From: Liolophura sinensis | Lineage: Eukaryota > Mollusca > Polyplacophora > Chitonida > Chitonidae | DNA: 56,511 nucleotides | Assembly: GCF_032854445.1 (NCBI RefSeq) | Contig: NW_027018212.1 | Span: 1-56,511 of the forward strand | Direction of reading: 5' to 3' | In this document: piece by piece, positions 47,986 through 56,511 of the stretch | Position numbering within the stretch: the stretch's first letter is position 1 | How the letters are laid out: every line of letters begins with the position of its first letter | Program-made: the position numbers and the translations under genes | The notes under the pieces: model-generated | Database searches by the model: none | Seen by the model: the letters and a program-made list of their open reading frames with translations, nothing else | Told to the model about the DNA's origin: nothing

Positions 47986-50302
47986 AAAGTGCAAAAACTG
48001 TTCCAGTGCTGCTGGTAAGAGACTAATCCGACGTATTTTGTGACGAGAAATCGAATGGTGTAATCCGCGTTGCTATCCGACCAATACTTTTGGCTGTATT
48101 GACAATTGAATGATCATTTATGTCATAATCACGTGCCCAGCAACGGCTCTTACTCCATGGAAACCAGGGATATTTGCAATTTTTCAACAGCTGCCAATGC
48201 CTGGCTCAATTCCGCATCTTTTGGCACCTTACTGAAGTGGGTCAGTGTTCAGTTGTACTTTTTACAGCAGACTGTATCAAGTACCTTGTGTTTATCACGT
48301 ACAAATGGTGTGGTTTTTCTACACGTAGATAAAGACATTGAGATTGTCTTGCACTTAGAAGTAAGGCAATTGCTGGGTGAGTTAAATGGGCTTAGCCCAA
48401 AGATTTCAGATCTTCTGGGCTACCGAAGGGCACATAACTTATAGTCAAAAGTTGAATATAGTAATGACCAGTCGCGATTGTACAGAGTACAGTGTAGCCG
48501 ATTTCAATTAACAAAAAGACCAGGCAAAAATGCAAAAGTGGAAAAACTGTTCCAGTGCTGCTGGTAAGAGGCTAATCCGACGTATTTTGTGACGAGAAAT
48601 CGAATGGTGCAAACCGCGTTGCTCTCCGACCAATAGGTTTGGCTGTAGTGACAATTGAATGATCATTTATGTCATAATCACGTGCACAGCAACGGCTCTT
48701 ACTCCATGGAAACCAGGGAAATTGGCAATTTTTCAACAGCTGCCGATACCTGGCTCAATTCCGCATCTTTTGGCACCTTATTCATGTGGGTCTGTGGTCA
48801 GTTGTACTTTTTACAGCAGACTGTATCAAGTACCTTGTGTTTTTCACGTACAAATGGTGTGGTTTTTCTACACGTAGATAAAGACATTGAGATTGTCTTG
48901 GACTTAGAAGTAAGACAATTGCTGGGTGAGTTAAATGGGCTTAGCCGAAAGATTTGACGTCTTCTGGGCTACCGAAGGGCACATAACTTATAGTCAAAAG
49001 TTGAATATAGTAATGACCAGTCGCGATTGTACAGAGTACAGTGTAGCCGAATTCAATAAACAAGAAGACCAGGTAAAAATGCAAAAGTGGAAAAACTGTT
49101 CCAGTGCTGCTGGTAAGAGGCTAATCCGACGTATTTTGTGACGAGAAATCGAATGGTGCAAACTGCGTTGCTCTCCGACCAATACTTTTGCCTGTAGTGA
49201 CAATTGAATGATCATTTATGTCATAATCACGTGCCCAGCAACGGCTCTTACTCCATGGAAACTAGGGAACTTTACAATTTTTTAACAGCTGCCGATGCCT
49301 GGCTCAATTCCGCATCTTTTGGCACCTTACTGAAGTGGGTCAGTGTTTAGTTGTACTTTTTACAGCAGACTGTATCAAGTACCTTGTGTTTTTTACGTAC
49401 AAATGGTGTGGCTTTTCTACACGTAGATAAAGACATTGAGATTGTCTTGCACTTAGAAGTAAGACAATTGCTGGGTGAGTTAAATGGGCTTAGCCCAAAG
49501 ATTTGACGTCTTCTGGGCTACCGAAGGGCACATAACTTATAGTCAAAAGTTGAATATAGTAATGACCAGTCGCGATTGTACAGAGTACAGTGTAGCCGAT
49601 TTCAATTAACAAAAAGACCAGGCAAAAATGCAAAAGTGGAAAAACTGTTCCAGTGCTGCTGGTAAGAGGCTAATCCGACGTATTTTGTGACGAGAAATCG
49701 AATGGTGCAAACCGCGTTGCTCTCCGACCAATACGTTTGGCTGTGGCGACAATTGAATGATCATTTATGTCATAATCACGTGCCCAGCAACGGCTCTTAC
49801 TCCATGGAAACCAGGGAAATTTGCAATTTTTCAACAGCTGCCGATGCCTGGCTCAATTCCCCTTTTTTTGGCACCTTTTTCATGTGGGTCTGTGGTCAGT
49901 TGTACTTTTTACAGCAGACTGTATCAAGTACCTTGTGTTTTTTATGTACAAATGGTGTGGTTTTTCTACACGTAGATAAAGACATTGAGATTGTCTTGCA
50001 TTTAGAAGTAAGGCAATTGTTGGGTGAGTTAAATGGGCTTAGCCCAAAGATTTCAGGTCTTCTGGGCTACCGAAGGGCACATAACTTATAGTCAAAAGTT
50101 GAATATAGTAATGACCAGTCGCGATTGTACAGAGTACAGTGTAGCCGATTTCAATTAACAAAAAGACCAGGCAAAAATGCAAAAGTGGAAAAACTGTTCC
50201 AGTGCTGCTGGTAAGAGGCTAATCCGACGTATTTTGTGACGAGAAATCGAATGGTGCAAACCGCGTTGCTCTCCGACCAATACTTTTGGCTGTAGCGACA
50301 AT

Positions 50303-51400
50303 TGAATGATCATTTATGTCATAATCACGTGCCCAGCAACGGCTCTTACTCCATGGAAACCAGGAAAATTTGCAATTTTTCAACAGCTGCCGATGCCTGG
50401 CTCAATTCCGCATCTTCTGGCACCTTACTGAAGTGGGTCAGTGTTCAGTTGAATTTTTTACAGCAGACTGTATCAAGTACCTTGTGTTTAACACGTACAA
50501 ATGGTGTGGTTTTTCTACACGTAGATAAAGACATTGAGATTGTCTTGCACTTAGAAGTAGAGCAATTGCTGGGTGAGTTAAATGGGCTTAGCCCAAAGAT
50601 TTGACGTCTTCTGGGCTACCGAAGGGCACATAACTTATAGTCAAAAGTTGAATATAGTAATGACCAGTCGCGATTGTACAGAGTACAGTGTAGCCGATTT
50701 CAATTAACAAAAAAACCAGGTAAAAATGCAAAAGTGGAAAAACTGTTCCAGTGCTGCTGATAAGAGGCTAATCCGACGTATTTTGTGACGAGAAATCGAA
50801 TGGTGCAAACCGCGTTGCTCTCCGACCAATACTTTTGGCTGTAGTGACAATTGAATGATCATTTATGTCACAATCACGTGCCCAGCAACGGCTCTTACTC
50901 CATGGAAACCAGGGAACTTTACAATTTTTTAACAGCTGCCGATGCCTGGCTCAATTCCGCATCTTTTGGCACCTTACTGAAGTGGGTCAATGTTCAGTTG
51001 TACTTTTTACAGCAGACTGTATCAAGTACCTTGTGTTTTTCACGTACAAATGGTCTGGTTTTTCTACACGTAGATAAAGACATTGAGATTGTCTTGCACT
51101 TAGAATTAAGACAATTGCTGGGTGAGTTAAATGGGCTTAGCCCAAAGATTTGACGTCTTCTGGGCTACCGAAGGGCACATAACTTATAGTCAAAAGTTGA
51201 ATATAGTAATGACCAGTCGCGATTGTACAGAGTACAGTGTAGCCGATTTCAATTAACAAAAAGACCAGGCAAAAATGCAAAAGTGGAAAAACTGTTCCAG
51301 TGCTGCTGATAAGAGGCTAATCCGACGTATTTTGTGACGAGAAATCGAATGGTGCAAACCGCGTTGCTCTCTGACCAATACTTTTGGCTGTAGCGACAAA
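50303..51400 (+). repeat. Two-monomer segment repeated at 53048-54145
   Basis: Blocks 50303 and 50852 share GCATCTTCTGGC, GTTGAATTTTTTACAG, GTGTTTAACACG, ACAAAAAAACCAGG and GGGTCAATGTTCAG with blocks 53048 and 53597, at an offset of exactly 2,745 bp (5 monomers). Confidence 0.85.
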
Positions 51401-53047
51401 TCAATGAATAATCATGTCATAATCACGTGCCCAGCAACGGCTCTTACTCCATGGAAACCAGGGATATTTGCAATTTTTTAACAGCTGCCGATGCCTGGCC
51501 CAATTCCGCACCTTTTGGCACCTTATAAATGTGGGTCAGTGTTTAGTTGTACTGTTTACAGCAGACTGTATCAAGTACCTTGTGTTTTTCACGTACAAAT
51601 GGTGTGGTTTTTCTACACGTAGATAAAGACATTGAGATTGTCTTGGACTTAGAAGTAAGACAATTGCTGGGTGAGTTAAATGGGCTTAGCCCAATGATTT
51701 GACGTCTTCTGGGCTACCGAAGGGCACATAACTTATAGTCAAAAGTTAAATATAGTAATGACCACACGCGATTGTACAGAGTACAGTGTAGCCGATTTCA
51801 ATTAACAAAAAGACCAGGCAAATATGCAAAACTGGAAAAACTGTTCCTGTGCTGCTGATAAGAGGCTAATCCGACGTATTTTGTGACGAGAAATTGAATG
51901 GTGCAAACCGCGTTGCTCTCCGACCAATACTTTTGGCTGTAGCGACAAATCAATGAATATTGATGTCATAATCACGTGCCCAGCAACGGCTCTTACTCCA
52001 TGGAAACCAGGGATATTTGCAATTTTTTAACAGCTGCCGATGCCTGGCCCAATTCCGCATCTTTTGGCACCTTATAAATGTGGGTCAGTGTTTAGTTGTA
52101 CTTTTTACAGCAGACTGTATCAAGTACCTTGTGTTTTTTATGTACAAATGGTGTGGTTTTTCTACACGTAGATAAAGACATTGAGATTGTCTTGCACTTA
52201 GAATTAAGACAATTGCTGGGTGAGTTAAATGGGCTTAGCCCAAAGATTTGACGTCTTCTGGGCTACCGAAGGGCACATAACTTATAGTCAAAAGTTGAAT
52301 ATAGTAATGACCAGTCGCGATTGTACAGAGTACAGTGTAGCCGATTTCAATTAACAAAAAGACCAGGCAAAAATGCAAAAGTGCGAAAACTGTTCCAGTG
52401 CTGCTGGAAAGAATCTAATCCGACGTATTTTGTAACGAGAAATCGAATGGTGCAATCCGCGTTGCTCTCCGACCAATACTTTTGGCTGTAGTGACAATTG
52501 AATGATCATTTATGTCGTAATCCCGTGCACAGCAACGGCTCTTACTCCATGGAAACCAGGGAAATTGGCAATTTTTTAACAGCTGCCGATGCCTGGCCCA
52601 GTTCCGCATCTTTTGGCACCTTATAAATGTGGGTCAGTGTTTAGTTGTACTTTTTACAGCAGACTGTATCAAGTACCTTGTGTTTTTTATGTACAAATGG
52701 TGTGGTTTTTCTACACGTAGATAAAGACATTGAGATTGTCTTGCACTTAGAAGTAAGACAATTGCTGGGTGAGTTAAATGGGCTTAGCCCAAAGATTTCA
52801 GGTCTTCTGGGCTACCGAAGGGCACATAACTTATAGTCAAAAGTTGAATATAGTAATGACCAGTCGCGATTGTACAGAGTACAGTGTAGCCGATTTCAAT
52901 TAACAAAAAGACCAGGCAAAAATGCAAAAGTGGAAAAACTGTTCCAGTGCTGCTGGTAAGAGGCTAATCCGACGTATTTTGTGACGAGAAATCGAATGGT
53001 GCAAACCCCGTTGCTCTCCGACCAATACTTTTGGCTGTAGCGACAAT

Positions 53048-54145
53048 TCAATGATCATTTATGTCATAATCACGTGCCCAGCAACGGCTCTTACTCCATG
53101 GAAACCAGGGAAATTTGCAATTTTTCAACAGCTGCCGATGCCTGGCTCAATTCCGCATCTTCTGGCACCTTACTGAAGTGGGTCAGTGTTCAGTTGAATT
53201 TTTTACAGCAGACTGTATCAAGTACCTTGTGTTTAACACGTACAAATGGTGTGGTTTTTCTACACGTAGATAAAGACATTGAGATTGTCTTGCACTTAGA
53301 AGTAAGGCAATTGCTGGGTGAGTTAAATGGGCTTAGCCCAAAGATTTGACGTCTTCTGGGCTATCGAAGGGCACATAACTTATAGTCAAAAGTTGAATAT
53401 AGTAATGACCACTCGCGATTGTACAGAGTACAGTGTAGCCGATTTCAATTAACAAAAAAACCAGGTAAAAATGCAAAAGTGGAAAAACTGTTCCAGTGCT
53501 GCTGATAAGAGGCTAATCCGACGTATTTTGTGACGAGAAATCGAATGGTGCAAACCGCGTTGCTCTCCGACCAATACTTTTGGCTGTAGTGACAATTGAA
53601 TGATCATTTATGTCATAATCACGTGCCCAGCAACGGCTCTTACTCCATGGAAACCAGGGAACTTTACAATTTTTTAACAGCTGCCGATGCCTGGCTCAAT
53701 TCCGCATCTTTTGGCACCTTACTGAAGTGGGTCAATGTTCAGTTGTACTTTTTACAGCAGACTGTATCAAGTACCTTGTGTTTTTCACGTACAAATGGTG
53801 TGGTTTTTCTACACGTAGATAAAGACATTGAGATTGTCTTGCACTTAGAAGTAAGACATTTGCTGGGTGAGTTAAATGGGCTTAGCCCAAAGATTTGACA
53901 TCTTCTGTGCTACCGAAGGGCACATAACTTATAGTCAAAAGTTGAATATAGTAATGACCAGTCGCGATTGTACAGAGTACAGTGTAGCCGATTTCAATTA
54001 ACAAAAAGACCAGGCAAAAATGCAAAAGTGGAAAAACTGTTCCAGTGCTGCTGGTAAGAGGCTAATCCGACGTATTTTGTGACGAGAAATCGAATGGTGC
54101 AAACCGCGTTGCTCTCCGACTAATACTTTTGCCTGTAGCGACAAT
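53048..54145 (+). repeat. Second copy of the 50303-51400 segment
   Basis: Same private variants as its partner five monomers upstream. Private changes include GGGCTATCGAAGG near 53360, GTAAGACATTTGC near 53851 and CTTCTGTGCTACC near 53902. Confidence 0.85.
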
Positions 54146-54684
54146 TGAATGATCATTGATGTCATAATCACGTGCCCAGCAACGGCACTTACTCCATGGA
54201 AACCAGGGATATTTGCAATTTTTTAACAGCTGCCGATGCCTGGCCCAATTCCGCATCTTTTGGCTCCTTATAAATGTGGGTCAGTGTTTAGTTGTACTTT
54301 TTACAGCAGACTGTATCAAGTACCTTGTGTTTTTTATGTACAAATGGTGTGGTTTTTCTACACGTAGATAAAGACATTGAGATTGTCATGCACTTAGAAG
54401 TAAGACAATTGCTGGGTGAGTTAAATGGGCTTGGCCCAAAGATTTCAGGTCTTCTGGGCTACCGAAGGGCACATAACTTATAGTCAAAAGTTGAATATAG
54501 TAATGACCAGTCGCGATTGTACAGAGTACAGTGTAGCCGATTTCAATTAACAAAAATACCACGTAAAAATGCAAAATTGGAAAAACTGTTCAAGTCCTGC
54601 TGGTAAGAGGCTAATCCGACGTATTTTGTGACGAGAAATCGAATGGTGCAAACCGCGTTGCTCTCCGACCAATACTTTTGGCTG

Positions 54685-56225
54685 TAGTGACAATTGAATG
54701 ATCATTGATGTCATAATCACGTGCACAGCAACGGCTCTTACTCCATGGAAACCAGGGATATTTGCAATTTTTTAACAGCTGCCGATGCCTGGCCCAATTC
54801 CGCATCTTTTGGCACCTTATATATGTGGGTCAGTGTTCAGTTGTACTTTTTACAGCAGACTGTATCAAGTACCTTGTGTTTTTCATGTACAAATGGTGTG
54901 GTTTTTCTACACGTAGATAAAGACATTGAGATTGTCTTGGACTGAGAAGTAAGATAATTGCTGGGTGAGTTAAATGGGCTTGGCCCAAAGATTTCAGGTC
55001 TTCTGGGCTACCGAAGGGCACATAACTTATAGTCAAAAGTTGAATATAGTAATGACCAGTCGCGATTGTACAGAGTACAGTGTAGCCGATTTCAATTAAC
55101 AAAAAGACCAGATAAAAATGCAAAAGTGGAAAATCTGTTCCAGTGCTGCTGGTAAGAGGCTAATCCGACGTAATTTTGTGACGAGAAATTGAATGGTGCA
55201 AACTGCGTTGCTCTCCGACCAATACTTTTGGCTGTAGTGACAATTGAATGATCATATATGTTATAATCACGTGCCCAGCAACGGCTCTTACTCCATGGAA
55301 ACCAGGGATATTTGCAATTTTTTCAACAGCTGCCGATGCCTGGCCCAATTCCGCATCTTTTGGCACCTTATAAATGTGGGTCAGTGTTTAGTTGTACTTT
55401 TTACAGCAGACTGTATCAAGTACCTTGTGTTTTTTATGTACAAATGGTGTGGTTTTTCTACACGTAGATAAAGACATTGAGATTGTCTTGCACTTAGAAG
55501 TAAGACAATTGCTGGGTGAGTTAAATGGGCTTAGCCCAAAGATTTCAGGTCTTCTGGGCTACCGAAGGGCACATAACTTATAGTCAAAAGTTGAATATAG
55601 TAATGACCAGTCGCGATTGTACAGAGTACAGTGTAGCCGATTTCAATTAACAAAAAGACCAGGCAAAAATGCCAAAATTGGAAAAACTGTTCAAGTCCTG
55701 CTGGTAAGAGGCTAATCCGACGTATTTTGTGACGAGAAATCGAATGGTGCAAACCGCGTTGCTCTCCGACCAATACTTTTGGCTGTAGTGACAATTGAAT
55801 GATCATTGATGTCATAATCACGTGCACAGCAACGGCTCTTACTCCATGGAAACCAGGGATATTTGCAATTTTTAACAGCTGCCGATGCCTGGCTCAATTC
55901 CGCATCTTTTGGCACCTTTTAAATGTGGGTCAGTGTTCAGTTGTACTTTTTACAGCAGACTGTATCAAGTACCTTGTGTTTTTCATGTACAAATGGTGTG
56001 GTTTTTCTACACGTAGATAAAGACATTGAGATTGTCTTGGACTGAGAAGTAAGACAATTGCTGGGTGAGTTAAATGGGCTTGGCCCAAAGATTTGACGTC
56101 TTCTGGGCTACCGAAGGGCACATAACTTATAGTCAAAAGTTGAATATAGTAATGACCAGTCGCGATTGTACAGAGTACAGTGTAGCCGATTTCAATTAAC
56201 AAAAAGACCAGCAAAAATGCAAAAG
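54685..56225 (+). repeat. Second copy of the 46450-47985 segment
   Basis: Same rare variants as its partner 15 monomers upstream, with a few extra changes: GACCAGATAAAAATG near 55110, an extra C in ATGCCAAAATTGG near 55673 and a lost base in GACCAGCAAAAATG near 56210. Homology ends where GTGCGAAAACTG replaces GTGCAAAAACTG. Confidence 0.87.
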
Positions 56226-56343
56226 TGCGAAAACTGTTCCAGTGCTGCTGGTAAGAGGCTAATCCGACGTATTTTGTGACGAGGAAATCGAATGGTGCAA
56301 ACCGCGTTGCTCTCCGACCAATACTTTTGGCTGTAGTGACAAT

Positions 56344-56511
56344 TGAATGATCATTGATGTCATAATCACGTGCCCAGCAACGGCTCTTACTCCATGGAAA
56401 CCAGGGATATTTGCAATTTTTTAACAGCTGCCGATGCCTGGCCCAATTCCGCATCTTTTGGCACCTTATAAATGTGGGTCAGTGTTCAGTTGTACTTTTT
56501 ACAGCAGACTG
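56344..56511 (+). repeat. Partial monomer at right window edge
   Basis: First 168 bp of a class B monomer (TTATAAATG at about 56465) with the GTTCAG right flank typical of class A, cut by the end of the window. The array continues beyond it. Confidence 0.9.

Larger units (their letters stand above)
1..56511 (+). repeat. Satellite array, ~549-bp monomer, fills the window
   Basis: The same roughly 549-bp sequence recurs end to end with no interruption by other DNA, always in the same orientation. I set the monomer start at the T of TGAATGATCATT (or its variants TCAATGATCATTG and TCAATGAATATTG). Successive starts are 549 bp apart in most cases; the rest are 542-556 bp, explained by small indels, plus five fused blocks of 832-835 bp. 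This gives 100 complete blocks and one partial. Monomers differ by a few percent by eye. GC is about 42% in the first 540 bases. No rRNA, tRNA or snRNA signature and no transposon termini were seen in the monomer. This is the pattern of a eukaryotic satellite; the family and host are not recognised. Function (centromeric, heterochromatic, structural) is inference only. Confidence 0.97.
46450..56511 (+). repeat. Right array section, diverged monomers
   Basis: Block starts: 46460 B-like (TTATATATG), 47010 B, 47559 B-like (TTTTAAATG), 48107 A, 48656 C, 49205 A, 49754 C-like (TTTTTCATG), 50303 A, 50852 A, 51401 B, 51950 B, 52499 B, 53048 A, 53597 A, 54146 B, 54695 B-like (TTATATATG), 55245 B, 55796 B-like (TTTTAAATG), 56344 partial. 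Private variants are more common here than in the 10.7-kb copies: CCCCTTTTTTTGGC near 49860, GTGTTTAACACG near 50487 and 53230, TTGTAACGAG near 52430. The monomers at 48107-49204 relate to 17035-18132 and to 34079-35183, so this section also shares ancestry with the higher-order unit. No gene is seen. Confidence 0.85.

Noticed and set aside
49687-50091. 134-codon open frame on the plus strand
   Set aside because: It arises because TGTAGCGACAA is TGTGGCGACAA in one monomer, removing a stop. There is no conservation of the longer frame elsewhere.
55930-56454. 174-codon open frame on the minus strand, the longest in the window
   Set aside because: It crosses a monomer boundary only because of local single-base indels and a missing stop. 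Homologous frames in other monomers are 60-127 codons and end at different points, so it is a repeat by-product.
1-56511. CRISPR array
   Set aside because: The repeat is 549 bp with no short repeat/unique spacer alternation.

Overview
The whole 56.5-kb window is one head-to-tail satellite DNA array. A monomer of about 549 bp repeats from the first base to the last, always in the same orientation, with no unique DNA, no insertion and no supportable gene. I count 100 complete blocks plus a 168-bp partial monomer at the right edge. Five of the 100 blocks are a full monomer fused to a monomer lacking 264 bp. Both window edges lie inside the array, so its real length is unknown. Array size, monomer size and nested higher-order structure suggest a eukaryotic heterochromatic satellite (centromeric, pericentromeric, or on a sex or B chromosome). 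I do not recognise the family and cannot name the organism. GC is about 42% (hand count, bases 1-540) and CpG is not obviously depleted, which argues weakly against a heavily CpG-methylated genome such as a mammal's.

Layout. 1-12393: heterogeneous monomers, two of the fused/truncated blocks. 12394-23110 and 23111-33830: two adjacent copies of a 10,717-bp higher-order unit (18 monomers plus one fused block). These keep exactly the same offset for about 10.06 kb and I saw no difference between them there. 33831-46449: a mosaic of pieces of the same unit, with an 11-monomer deletion, a second partial duplication lacking one monomer, and clusters of single-base indels. 46450-56511: more diverged monomers with internal duplications at 15-monomer and 5-monomer spacing.

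Monomers fall into three classes by a short diagnostic segment near monomer position 120-145: A (TTACTGAAG), B (TTATAAATG, which creates TATAAA) and C (TTATTCATG). Monomers differ from each other by a few percent by eye, mostly substitutions. Conserved features inside the monomer include a 10-bp palindrome at the chosen start, CACGTG and CAGCTG E-box-type hexamers, two short dyads and an A-tract cluster. There are many open frames of 60-174 codons on both strands. They are repeat-borne, overlap each other in several frames, and are cut by class-specific stops and indels, so none is annotated as a gene.

The most interesting content is the record of array evolution: in-register unequal exchange, one founding deletion spread to five sites, a recent or artefactual 10.7-kb duplication, and motif variants that track monomer class. 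No protein or RNA system is encoded here that I can support.
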